Positions 1 through 11,377 of a stretch of 64,000 bases of DNA are shown here, piece by piece. The stretch comes from Trametes villosa. Its lineage: Eukaryota; Basidiomycota; Agaricomycetes; Polyporales; Polyporaceae. How positions within the stretch are numbered: position 1 is the stretch's first letter; every line of letters starts with the position of its first letter. The translations under genes and the position numbers were made by a program. The notes beneath the pieces are model-generated. The model searched no databases, was not told the DNA's origin, and saw only the letters and a list, made by a program, of their open reading frames with translations. The DNA is taken from assembly GCA_002964805.2 (NCBI GenBank), contig PUDQ02000098.1, forward strand, positions 1 to 64,000, written 5' to 3'.

Positions 1-510
1 CGTTGTGTATGGTCGGGACGTGTTCGGCGTGGATACAACAGTATCACTTCGCGACAATCTGCCAAACCCGACTCACTACTCAGTGGATCATCGCCTTGTG
101 TCACGCACCTGTCCCAATTAGGCAGCTGATGAGGGTCGCGAACGCGGTTTCGCGCTCGCGGGTCCTGAATTGTTCGACATTTTCGCAGACTCGCTTAACC
201 AGGGCCCGTAAACCCCAAAGGGCATTTGCCATGATTGATCTCTCAGGCCTCCGGCCAGAGGTCGAATCTCTCAGAATCTTGGCAGTGCAGCACCAAGTTG
301 CCCACCAACCATCACCTCTTCCTCCAGTAGAAGTCGAAGCGTTTAGATGCGCTCCCACAGCACTCGAGCCTAGCTCAAAACTCTCGTCTGCCATCCTCCC
401 TCTCTGCTTCTCATCTCCGCTTTCGCACCGTCCGACTTCCATCCCCTCCGCACTCGCCCCCGCCGCCATCACGCCCGGGCTTGGACCTCTCTCTCACTCC
501 CCCCGCTATC
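1..510. other. upstream region, no gene seen
   Basis: I see no supported gene here. The last 180 bases become rich in C and T, including a CT run just before the ATG at 511. Such pyrimidine tracts are common in fungal promoters and 5' leaders, so this is probably the promoter and leader of the next gene. That role is inferred from composition and position only. Confidence 0.4.
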
Positions 511-2372
511 ATGCTAACAGACGACCTCCCGTGGCCGGAGCTCGGTAATGTCTCGCGCGGCGCCACTCGGGGCAACCAAGGCCAGAAAGGTGTTCTGGGC
601 TCGCCAGACAGCGAGGGCCGCTGCCTTTTGCAGCTGCGGGTGCAACCAGGAGTGCTCGCGGTTCGCCTTAATCGCCAGGCTAGCGATTGGTACCGCACAC
701 TCGACACCGAAGTAAACCGCGCGTTGAAGCTCACGAAGACGTACTGGCGCAAGGCGCGACGCCGGCAGGACTACGACGCGCGGGCGGACCAAGACCATAT
801 GGAGCTGCACGAGTGGCTCCAGCAGCTCAAGGACAAAGTGATGTCGCACCTCGAGGTGCTCATGCAGAAGGGCGAAATCCAGGGCCCGCCGTACATCATG
901 CCCGACAACATCGAGCTCGCGTTCCTCCGCGGGTTCATCGAGCGGCAGGCGACAGGCATCCCACACAATCCCCGCCTCCGCCGCGCCTTCGGGCAGACCC
1001 GCGCGCTCGGCCTCGACCCGTCAGGGTCGTCAAAACTGGGCGCGGCCTCACCATCAATATCCCTCGCTGGATGGAATGGCCTTGCCGACAAGGGTACGTG
1101 ACACCGCCCGCAGTCGTCATCCTGGTGCTAAAATATACTCCGCAGATACGAAGGACGAGGACGCCACACCACCCGCGTCCACGCCGGAGCAAGGGACTTC
1201 TAGCTCTCTGTTGAATGAGGTCAACCTCAACAGTGAGCACTCCACTTCCCCATGGTTTCCGTCGTTTACCATTCCCGCGGTCTCAGGACGGAACATGGCC
1301 AGTGCAAAGGCAGCGCTCGCCCGCGCTCAAAGAGACACTCAAGAGGCGTTCGCCCGCTACACGGCGTGTTTGGACACCGAGGCGCAGATTCGGCAGCAGC
1401 TTAGTATCGCCGAAGAGCGGAGAGATGGCTTGAGTGAGTACCGCACTGCTCCCGCGCGCATACGTGGCGCGCAGTGCTCATTTGCTCCGTTGCAGTGGCC
1501 TCGCTCGTCGAGAGTTTCCGGAGCGACTTGGATTGTAAGCGAACGCCGCTCTGGACGCATCTCGGGCTCTTCATGCTAACCGTCCCGCAGCCCCCACTGG
1601 TTCGGGGAAGCAGTCGCCTCTTGTGGACGATATCCAGAACACACTCGAGCGCTCCGACTCCAGGGCAAGCACATCACAGTCCCACGACGATATGATGAAC
1701 GCGATGTGAGTGCCGTTGAGGTGATATCACGCGGCGCATGAACTGAAAGGGTCGGCCAGGCCGAACAATCATGTGGCCTTGCAGGATAGCGTCTCAGCAT
1801 GGAAGACTATGCGGGAAATGCAGTGGTCCCATGGCGACGCCATGGCTGTACCCGATGTGTCCCGCGGGCACCACGAACTGGGCTCAGTTGATCAGGTACG
1901 CCGCTGTGTGTGCGTGGGGAACGTAGGGTCCTCTGAGCTTGCTATCTATAGACATTCTCTCCGGCGGCGCGGGGTCAGGAGTTGCAGATGCATGCGCTGA
2001 ATCAGATGGAGCGCAAACACCCGAGGAGTTGGGACGAGCTGCAGAGTGCGTCCGCCTTCCGTACTGCGCATGCCCGGATGCTGACTATCCCGCGAGCAGA
2101 CCACAGCGCGGCGTTTGAAGTGAGTGACTCGAGACTGTGCGTAGCGCATCGTGTTTTGACGTCTCTTCGCGACACTCAAGGATATGTCTTCCCTTCCGCC
2201 CCGTAAACGCCATCAGCTATCCGGCGCCGACTACCTGGCCACTTCCCGCTCGGTATGCTCCTCAATAAGGCAGTCGGTGATGCCGCCGCCCGAGCAACAG
2301 TCCCTGCGACTCGACCCGGGCGTCGCCATGATGCCCACCGCCAGCTCTCAGCTCAACCACCTCGCGTTATGA
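511..2372 (+). CDS. orphan multi-exon protein, possible frame lesion
   Basis: I do not recognise the family. Coding exons are visible at 511-1093, 1146-1433, 1496-1534, 1591-1705, 1785-1895, 1952-2119 and 2181-2372, with GT-AG introns of 52-79 nt. The first exon may hide one more in-frame intron near 545-680. The product would be about 500 residues: a charged helical N-terminal half (Trp-Tyr-Arg and Trp-Leu-Gln-Gln-Leu segments), a probable coiled coil in the Ala/Arg/Gln-rich stretch around 1297-1430, and a polar C-terminus. ATG 511 is the first ATG in frame. The exon ending at 1705 leaves phase 2, but the exon at 1785 needs phase 0. A single missing G at the donor would explain this. If the lesion is real the gene stops at 1998-2000. 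It could be a decayed gene or contain a sequencing error. Confidence 0.5.
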
Positions 2373-4611
2373 CTGGGCGCGCCGAGGATGTGAGCCCTGC
2401 CCCCGTACGTGCCGCCCGATCTCTGTCTTCCCCGGCCACGCTGATCATGCGCTCGATCCACCGCAGTATACTACGCCGCGTTTCAGGTAATGCGCCCGCC
2501 TGCTCGCCCGCCCGCCCGCCCGCCACCTGCCACCCGCTCGACCGCCGCCCGATCGCTCGCCCGCTCTTCGCCCCCGGACATTCGCGCCTGCGCCTGTTTA
2601 TTGCATAAGGTTATTTTATGTTGTGCCGCCCGCATCGCTGTGACATACGCCTCCTTATGCTGTCGACCCCCGGACATTGTCTATACCCACCCCCACATCC
2701 TAATCATTCGCTCTGTAGATATTCACACTTTCCCCTCCATGTACAGCAGCTCCGCAAGTATGTCTGTTCGGTGAGCCCCCCGCATGCTGCCCGCTTCTTG
2801 CACCGTCTCTGAAACATGCCTCCCAGTGTAGACTGTATCGCTCTCGCCCCGGTCCATGCAATCTATGTATGTTGTGGTTTTAGTGTAATCAACGACGTGT
2901 GCGCAGGCAAGCAGGACGTGTGCACCCGGCGTGTCCGATCGACGTCGCGCGACCTGGACGCCCGGCGCGGGAGTGGCGACGCCGGATCGCGGGTGCGCGT
3001 GTCTCAGCCACACCGAGCGCGTTTCGGGGCGCGGACGCGTGGCCGCAGCCGCCGGATCTGTCCACCGCTGTGCTTCAGGTTGAAGTGGTGCGGTGCGTGG
3101 ATGTTACACCTTCCCCGTCTGGTCGGACCCTAAGTGACGGCGACTTTATAGATGCAGGGGGTGCAAGTGTGCAAGCAGCCGACTCGGTCGCGCGGCGGTG
3201 CTAGCATAGGCGCCGGCTCGTAAGTAACCTGGCTGCGTTTGCGCAAGCACTGCGCTTCTGCGTAGGCGATCGGGATTGACACCGAGACCAAGCATGCCGT
3301 ACGCGGTAGCTTTTAGGTTGCGCGTTCTGGAAGGTTGGGAACGTTTCGTGAAGCGTCGCGCGCTGCTTTTCGTCGGACTCCGGCCCTCGCTGAGTGGCGG
3401 AGTCTGACGGCAGGTAGACAGGGCACTTGACCTTGGCGGCCTGGCCACAGGTCGGGGTGCGGTTATCTTCCTCGGGCCCGACCTTCCAACCGCGACGGGA
3501 AGCAGCGTGGCTGGTTCCGCCGTTCCTGAAGCGCTCCGAGGGTACTCACGTCTGCTCCATCCGTCGTCGGCCGGAGGTATTTCCCGACGACGCACCATCG
3601 ATATGAGGTGCTGCGGCCGGGCGTTCACATGTTCTGCCACTAACACGCTGTATGACGATAGGCAGGCTGGTTGAGCCTTCGCCGCACACGGTGCGCGCGC
3701 CGAGTACCTCGAGGCTGGGCGGCTGTGCTGGGACCCCGAACAAAGCACCAAGATCGCGTGTTACAAAAGTACTTCGGAGGACTTGCCTCCGTCCCCCGGT
3801 GTTCCGAGCGTGCATTTATAGTAGGCCCGTCAGCTCTATCGGACAGGAGTTATTAGAAGACGTTAACTTGCCCTAGGATGGTTACGACGGCAAAATACCT
3901 CGGCGGCTGAGCCGAAAGCAGCTCAGCAGCGGAGATCCCAGAAACATTCTCGGTGAGTCTCAAGTTCTCTCCCATTAAACGCAGAGGCGTTCTGGCTCTT
4001 CTCCGCCTCTAATTCGCGCGGAATACCTAGAGGTCATGAGAGGCTCTTCGGGGTCCCCGGCGTGCCTGCACGAGGAGGTTACATAAGCGTAATCTGCCAT
4101 CCAAGCTCTCGATTTGGGCAATCTCTCCTGCTCGTGTAAACGGCGTGTTCGTGGTGTCTGCAGAGCTTTTGAGCCAGCACCCCAAGGTGATTGACTCCCC
4201 CCGCTCTCTCCTGTGCGGATCTGTGCCATGGCTGTCCTCACTCTCCCCAGACCGAATTTTTTCTCGCCCGCTGCGCCTCCGGAATGGCCTCTCGCTTTGC
4301 CACTGCGCACGGTCGACAGCTTGGTCCACACAGCCTCACTCACTTAATTCCGGGACTGGCTCTCGCTTTTTCGCCGGAGGCCGCTTCATATACGTCGGTT
4401 CAAAGATGTGCTTTGTGCGACCCCAAGTCGCTATCAGCTTGTGCCCGGAGCTTTAGCTTTGCTATTCGCGTGAGTAGCACGTGCGCGTGGCAGGCATTCA
4501 TATCCGACTCTTTCACTTTGTCCTCGACGTGACATATAAGAATCATGCGCGCACCCTTCCCAGACAATTGACCTTTCTTCCCTCCTTCCACGACCTCCCT
4601 TCCCTCCGGAG
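2373..4611. other. intergenic, 2.2 kb, no convincing gene
   Basis: Reading frames here are short, lack splice-consistent partners and have no recognisable motif. A GCCC/CCGC simple repeat lies near 2495-2525. Just before the CCCH gene there is a TATA-like CATATAAG at about 4532-4539, and a C/T-rich tract at 4570-4608 that probably forms the 5' leader. These regulatory readings are inferred from position and composition. Confidence 0.4.
2495..2525. repeat. GCCC/CCGC simple-sequence repeat
   Basis: Reiterated gcccgcccgc units with minor interruptions. It is low-complexity sequence that produces spurious Pro/Ala/Arg-rich reading frames, and I assign it no function. Confidence 0.7.
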
Positions 4612-6319
4612 ATGGCTTCTCGTCGCGGACGCTTTCGCAGTACGTCGTCCTTGATCCTTTCGCGAGTGCGCGCCCGTCCATCTGACGCCCTGTAGCTAAA
4701 CTCTGCCGCAACTTCGCCCTCGGACACTGTCCGCAGGGTGACGCATGCAACTACGTGCATGCCTCCCCGGATTCCCTCCACAAGGATCTCAACATGCTTT
4801 CAATGGTACATTCCTTCTTCAGGTACCGGCTAGCGAACTTCTAGTACCGTACTCACGCGATATTGTCTGATACCTAGCTTGACGGCGGAAGCGGCTTTAG
4901 CCACGAACCACGGACGTCACTAGCCACCGCGGCTTCCCCCGTTTGGTCGACGCTTTCCCCGGTGACGAACAGTTCAGATCAACCGAACTACCATTTAGGC
5001 TCTTCTCCGGTATCTGGTATGGGACCCGACTCGCGTATCAAGTACAGACCTCTGTCGTGGCGCACGGCACTGTGCCGACACTTCGTGAAGAACAAGGGTT
5101 GGTGCCCTGTCGGGGACGAGTGCAACTAGTAAGCGCCACGTTCCTCCCGCTATCCTATGTCTGACGTCTACGCAGTATCCACGATCTGGCGCTGGCTGAC
5201 TTCGCGAAGGACGACGTACGACACAACGCTCGCCGCGCGGCGGGACATGGCGGAGGCCGCTATCACGGGAAGAGCAAGGCGGGTAGTAAGCACAGCCATT
5301 GCTGGGCTTACGTCCAAGGCTTGTGCCATGTGCAAGACTGCCAGTACTTGCACCCGGTAGCGGTACACCTATGTGAGTACCCGGGATGCCGCGCAGTCTA
5401 TGTGTATCCGGCTTACGTCTATCTCGCGCAGTCTCTCAGCACACCCCCTGCCTTGCGTGGCCTAACTGCAGGAGGGGTCCGCTCTGCCCGTACAAGCACC
5501 CGGAGCCCTACGTCTCCGACTCTCCTCCGACTTCCCCGGCACCGGCCCCCGCGAGTGCGCATCCTCCGTCGGCACCGGCTCAGTCCGACATCGTTCCTCG
5601 GGGTGCGATTCCCTACAACGGCATGCTCTACTTCAACGCCCAGTCGCCGCCGCAGCAGAGGGCGCCCCCGTTGCAGCAGCCCCCGACCCTCAACTTGTCC
5701 ATCCCCACTCAACCTCCAATGATGCTGGGGAGCCCCTGGCAGGCATGGGGCATGCCGTATCCTCCCACCCCCATGACGTACATGCCCCTCATGGTCGGCG
5801 CCCAGCCTCCATGGCAGGTCCAGGATACCACTCCTAGGTGGCCGGATAACCTCGCGACAGCGCCCTTCCAGCCGCCGGTCTTCCCTCGGTTCTCGGGGTT
5901 CCCCTTCGATGTCGACCCCACTCCCTCGTCACCATCGTCAAGCTCGCCGAATTACACGTACGAACCTGTCGTTGAGCAAACCCTTGCCGAGCACTCGCGT
6001 GGGCACTCGCTGCAGATTTCGGATAGCGAACTTCCCTATATCCCGCCGAAGCGCGAGCAGCAGGTCGGACACGCGCGCCGAGTCAGCGTCAACGTGAAGG
6101 GCAACGATCTGGATGCTCTCGGGTTGGATAGCACGTCGCATGGGAGGCAGCCGTGGCAGACGCATGGGGACCGTCTTGGGCGCCGGGTGAGTGCTTCGAA
6201 TCGCGAGTTTGCGTTATCCAAGCTCTGACGGCAAGCTATAGAGCTGGGCTGCAGCGTCGACATCCCTGCAAGGTGGACCTGGTGCGCGTACCCCACCGTC
6301 CCTCTTCTATGGTCTGTGA
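4612..6319 (+). CDS. CCCH zinc-finger protein, four fingers
   Basis: Probable RNA-binding protein, 464 residues from six exons: 4612-4639, 4696-4805, 4878-5128, 5176-5356, 5440-6186 and 6242-6319. All joins keep frame. Four CCCH fingers are visible: C13-x7-C21-x5-C27-x3-H31; C112-x9-C122-x5-C128-x3-H132; C172-x7-C180-x4-C185-x3-H189; and C194-x5-C200-x5-C206-x3-H210. The second is an atypical wide-spaced finger. Fingers 3 and 4 are almost fused. The rest is low-complexity Pro/Ser/Gln sequence, as in many mRNA-binding proteins, and likely disordered. CCCH families act in mRNA decay, polyadenylation or translation; which applies here cannot be told. If the last intron is not spliced, the protein ends at 6228 instead. 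ATG 4612 follows a CT-rich leader and opens the only frame leading into finger 1. Confidence 0.85.
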
Positions 6320-7545
6320 GCGCACCTGCTGTGGTTTCCTTCTCATCATCACCATCTCCCTTTCCCCATTGCTCGATGACTGGATTGTTGCCTCTACTCG
6401 CATGTCGCTCCCGGCTCTTCTCATGTGGATTTCCCCCTTTCTTCCTGGATACGTCATCATCCTCCCCTTTCCTGCCACATCAAACACGGACCTGCAGACT
6501 AATGTCTTCCCTTCTCGTCTCTTTCTTCTGTGCTCGCTCCCATCTCTTTTCTTCCTCTTCTACTCAGTGTACGGTACCAGTGCCATCATTCACGACTGAT
6601 GCCTCGCGACCTGCGGCGAATGCGCTCCGCGACGCGTCTGTCGTGAATGATGGGGCACAACGTGTTCAAGTTTGCCTCTTGCCATTGCTCCATGTTGTTC
6701 CAGATCCGATGTATCCCTGCCAATGTACTCGCTGCACGCATTCCCCCCGGACCATACGTACTCGCATACCACAATAATCATATCCAGTGTTAACGATAGT
6801 GAAGATTGGCGTGCTCGACAAGCAGCCAGTGAGCCAGTCTCGTTTCAAGTTGCGGATCCGAATGAACTCGACACTTTTGCCGCCAGTCTGACCCGAACCT
6901 CCGTCTTTGGGGGCGCTTTCATCGTGGTGTAGTTGGATGAGCGCGATGCGACTCTTCGTTCAATACTTCAAACTCGAAGGTGAGACTTCGAGCTCTCGGA
7001 AGACTCGCCTGCATTCATTCCACAGTGCACCCTACCAACCCGCGTTCCGCGACTAGGTGCGAGCATGAGCAGTGATCGAGTAGGTCGCGCTCTACCACGG
7101 CTTGTGTCTACACGCACAATCTCAAGCATTGATATGGAAAAACAATTCATCATTGCGCGTCGCACGCGAGGATACAGCTATGAAATCCTGTGATGTGGGT
7201 AGCAAAAAGGGTACAACGTGAGAGAGAAAGCGGTGGCATAGCGTTGGGAGAGTAAGACGGTGCGGAGTCGTGGATCAAAGCAAAAGCGGGAGGTAGCGCG
7301 TACGACGGGGAGGTAAAGCATCCCGCCAGTGTTTCAAAGCAGTTCGATAGGACATGGAGGTCACAGCGGCCGTTCCTTCTGGACGAACGTGGAATGGGAG
7401 CACGTTATGTGCGGAGGTCGATCTTCACGCCGACGGGATGGTGGACACAGAGTCGCGGGGGATGTAACGCGAGACAGCGCGGGTTGTCCTAGCCGTCGGG
7501 AAAGACTGCTCTGCGGCAGAGGGCGCTCTAGGAATGCCGGGAATG
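6320..7545. other. intergenic between convergent genes
   Basis: This lies between the 3' ends of the CCCH gene (+) and the next gene (-). Positions 6330-6565 are strongly pyrimidine-rich. No frame shows splice-supported coding structure. It probably holds both 3' untranslated regions. Confidence 0.4.
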
Positions 7546-8717
7546 TTAGCCCCGGCGACATGAGAAGAAGAGGGATATGACTGACGCGTTCTCGTTCTGC
7601 GAACGAGGAGTCCTCGGGCGGCGGCGGGGCTGCTTTCCCTTCGTCCGGATCATGGCGTACCCGAAGACGCCGCACAGCGGGGGAGAGACTTCGAGCGACT
7701 GGTCCTCCTCGATCGTTGCGAGTGCCGGCCGACCTCGAGCTGCGGGTCGGGGGCGGTAGGTGCGGCGCCAGTAATTCTTGACGATGCTCGACAGGCCTGA
7801 TCGCCGACTTTCGCGCGCACGTACGCACGTCAGCTCGAGCGGGTAGCTGGTGTCGACCACGCTGACGAGTTGCGCCGCGGAGGGCACGTTCGGGGCGATA
7901 AAGGGTGTGGGTGAAGTAGCGAGCGTTGCATCTTCCTCACCGCCTTCAGGAATGTCGGCCAGCGTGGAAAGGCCGGACATCACACTGGCGATCGTGACGG
8001 GAGGGGTATACACCGAGTCGCGCAGCGGTAGCATCGCAGGCTTGCGCTTCAGGAGCGCTTTCTTGTTGCCGACGATGACGCTATCGCAACCAGGCGAAAC
8101 GTCGTCGAGCATCATGTAAGCGACTGAAGCACAGAGAGCTTGAAGCATGTCGTCTACAGCGACCAACGACGAGAATTTAGTGAATAAGTAGAATATTAGA
8201 CGGATGATAGGATGCATACTGAGGTGGGGTGCCTTGGTGGGGATCTTCGGGTTGGAGCTGCCAGTCGCGGCACGAACGACTCGTGTCGCATTGCGCCTTC
8301 GGAGAGCAGGCCTCCTTTGAAGGATGGCCCCAGCTGCCTGTGAGTGTCCATGAGCGTCATCGGGGAGCTGTCCACCGGTCTCCACCGCTCTCGCAATAAT
8401 AGCGGAGTCCAAGCATGTGTCTGTGGACGAAAGCGTACGAGTTAGGATGTCATGCTGGACGGGACAGCGCAATAGGTGTCGTACCATAGTACAAGTGATG
8501 CGCAATATCCGTAAGGCTTATGGTCTTCTCGGTAGCGTCTAGAGCGACAACATGTAAGGACCATGATCTCAAGTCGTACCTCGTGCTGCTCACTTATGAT
8601 ATCACGAGGACCTTTCTTACGTCGCTTGTTGCGAAGAGGAGCCTTGCGGACAACGGCGGGAGGTTTGTCGAGGCTGAACGCTCGGATGGGGACGGGTGCG
8701 TGGATAACGAGAGCCAT
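7546..8717 (-). CDS. orphan protein, 328 aa, four exons
   Basis: I do not recognise the family. Exons on the minus strand are 8717-8594, 8538-8485, 8420-8220 and 8153-7546. All three introns are in phase 1, and the total is 987 nt, giving 328 residues. The N-terminus is basic (an Asn-Lys-Arg-Arg-Lys-Lys cluster near residue 32, a possible nuclear localisation signal). The second exon encodes an Ile-Ala-His-His-Leu-Tyr-Tyr segment. The last exon starts with a hydrophobic helix-like stretch (Met-Leu-Gln-Ala-Leu-Cys-Ala), then a Thr/Ser/Pro-rich linker, and ends with an Arg-rich tail. ATG 8717 is chosen because it opens the first exon and no upstream in-frame ATG precedes it without a stop. Consistent splicing and G/C-biased third positions support a real gene. 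Confidence 0.7.
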
Positions 8718-10007
8718 TGCTGAGTGAGCGTGTGAGCGTAAATCTAAGGCGATGAGCCCTCATTATGATCTTACCAGTAAATTTCTGTACGGAGCAGGAC
8801 TAATTGGAGAAGTGGGCTAAGAGGTTGGCGGGGAGAGGGGGATGATAAATGTGCCCGTAAAATGGAAGATGCAGCTTAGCCACAACGGTTGCCCGATGTA
8901 TCAGCTAAACCAGTTGGAGTTGGAGAGGAGCGATTGTCGAGGAGCTGCTCGAGTTGCCCTAAGGTGATAGCGGTCGGAACCTGCTAATAGCTCGTAGGCA
9001 GACCGGGGATGGTGGTGGCTCGAAGGAAAGCCGATGGTGGCCGTTCTGGAGGTGAGGACAGTGGCTAAAAGGGAGGGTGGCACCGGCACCGGCCGAGGGG
9101 GGTAGGACCGTCACGCGGCGTGACTTCATTGTGCTCCTTTGTCCTCCCCCCGGACATCCTCGCATTAGCCCAGAGTATAGATAGAGCATTACCATCAGTG
9201 CAATACGATGTTAAGGTCGCGGACGACGCTGCTTTCTTGCCAAATAGCCTGAACAGACCCAAGCGCGAGTTGCGGCCGGCGTGGCCGCGCTAAAACATTC
9301 CTAAGCTTATGCACACGCGAAGGAGCGGGGTTAATCACAATCCATAGCATAAACAAAACGGAAGGAAACTCACTGGCGTAGTGTGTCCAAGCGATGTAGA
9401 CGGGAACCCGCCACCGCGTAGTGGGCCATGGCTTTCAGACTGAGGTGATACCATGCGCACCGCGCGCTAGCGGTAGGCTTGAAGTGTGCGCGCCTCAGCA
9501 TCATCCAGCACAGCGATATGACCGTTAAGCATTGTGTTCATGAACTCGAGACTTTCTTCTGGTGGCGGTGAACGACACCGCCAGCTCGTCGTTCAGTGTC
9601 GCTGGCAAGCGTCGCGAGCCTGCCCTGAAGTTGCCGTCGGCGACGCGCACGCTAGCGCCCGACCGCGACGACGGCTGTACGCTGACTCCAACAGTGACAA
9701 GGCTGGTACATTTGTGTTCAATGGCAGTAAGCAATAGTCTCGCATGATACACGTTATGGCACTGAAAAAAACACCCGTATAGTAGACGGGCGGTCTCGCG
9801 ATGTTCCCCGTTCGCGATAAAGTATAGTGCAACCTTCCTCCGGCGCCTCGCAGTCACGCCGCCGACCCCGCGCAGTCCGTTCCCCATACTACAAGCTAGC
9901 GTATACCCCGCGTAAAAAGCGCGTCGTCGTCCTCGTGTATGCCCGCGCAGTGACACACTCCGTCCAGCGTCGCACGTTAACTGCGGTCGCGCGCGCACTC
10001 AGCACCC
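8718..10007. other. intergenic, no supported gene
   Basis: This lies between the start of the 328-residue gene and the 3' end of the next minus-strand gene. A short minus-strand frame (about 9262-9065, beginning Met-Gly-Leu-Phe-Arg-Leu-Phe-Gly-Lys-Lys) and a 157-codon minus frame (9998-9525) are open, but neither has splice support or recognisable motifs. Confidence 0.35.
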
Positions 10008-11177
10008 TCACGCTTCCTCGTCCGCGTCCGTGTCCAAGCAGTCCTCCACGTACTGAAAAACATCCTCATCAGAGCCCGAAAACGGCGCCGGCTCCGCGAG
10101 AAAATCGTCCGCAACCACCAAGACGACCTCCAAGTCGTCCTCCGGGAGCAGCTCCTCCGTGATGTCGTAGCGGAGCGGCGACGGGTGTTTCGGGATGTAG
10201 TGCGCCTTGCGGAAGCGCGTCGGCGGCGGGCCAGACGAGGGCGTCGCGCGCGGGTAGGAGAGGCGGAGGAGGCCGACGGCGCGGTGGGGCGCGGCGAGGA
10301 GGTCGAGCGCGCTGGAGTCGTCCAGGTAGAAGGTGTCGTCTCCCGCGCCGAAGAAGAGGGGGTCGAAGTCGTCGCCGGCGAAGGAGGTGTCGCCTGTGCA
10401 CCGGCTCGGTCAGTCGCGCTCCGCGGTATCTCGGCGCGGCGTGGCTTACCGTAGCTCGTCGAAGATGTATACTCGAATGAGGGCTCCGCGGATGGATGCG
10501 CAGGCTCGAGCGGGTCGACCTGGGAGGCCGTGACGTCTGCCCCCGGAGTACTCTGGTGAGCCGCGCATCCACTCGTATAATCCGCAGCCAGGTACTGACC
10601 GGTGGGTAGGATAGCGACTTCCGCCCTATCGTGTGAGGCCTGAAGGTCTGCGCGAAGCGAGCGGTGAGCATCTCGACTAAACCTGTGGCCACTGTGGGCG
10701 GGCGACGAGCGCTCACCTGCGACCCACGGACTGTCGTCCTCGACGTCGAAGAAATTGTTCAAGAACGTAGCTCGCGGTCGCTGCGGGTCGCATGTCGCAA
10801 TCTCGGGGGTTGTGGAAGGTGCGTTAAACGAAGCATAGGCGGGCGCTGTGGGTTGTACTGCTGTGGTGGAGGGGCCCGAGGTCAGCGTAGTGTCCAGGAG
10901 CCCGGGCCACACCGCGGAAGGACTTACAGATGACCTCGACCTTCGCTCTCTTGTTCTCCCTGGACTCCTCGGGGGTATATAAGTCTGCGTGGTCGGTTCT
11001 CTTGCGTTTGTTCTCATTATACTGGCTCGAGGCAGACGGACCGGCGTGGTGGCTAAGATGGTATGCGGGGATCGTGGATCCAAACGGTGACCAGGAGGGC
11101 CCAGGGCAAGTTGACAATGCAAGGCCAGACGCCTGAGGCAAAAGGCTCGTAAATGTGACGTAGACACCCCCGGACAT
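10008..11177 (-). CDS. orphan protein with acidic C-terminus, 348 aa
   Basis: Family not recognised. Exons are 11177-10928, 10860-10450 and 10393-10008. Both introns are phase 1 and 1,047 nt of coding sequence results. The N-terminal exon carries a basic Lys-Arg-Lys-Arg cluster and later Asn-Lys-Arg-Ala-Lys, which could be nuclear localisation signals. The middle is Ser/Thr/Pro-rich and probably disordered. The final exon is rich in Asp, Phe and Leu, with several acidic-hydrophobic patches (for example Asp-Asp-Phe-Asp-Pro-Leu-Phe-Phe and Ser-Asp-Glu-Asp-Val-Phe), the composition of activation domains. A role in transcription is therefore possible, but no DNA-binding domain is visible. The other two frames of the last exon are Arg/Pro-rich artefacts of high GC. 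Confidence 0.65.
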
Positions 11178-11377
11178 GGCGGATGGCAGGATGCAGAGGT
11201 GGTAGGCGGAATGAAGCACGGGCCGACGCGAACCTGAGCTGGCCACTCGTTCGCGTACGTGCGCACGTGACCGCATCCCGCCGCTCGCGCCACAATGGGC
11301 GAACAATGGGAGGTTCAAAGCGCGCTACAATGGGAGTTAGAGGCTTGTTTAACATGTTCTTTTGATGGTACCTTACA

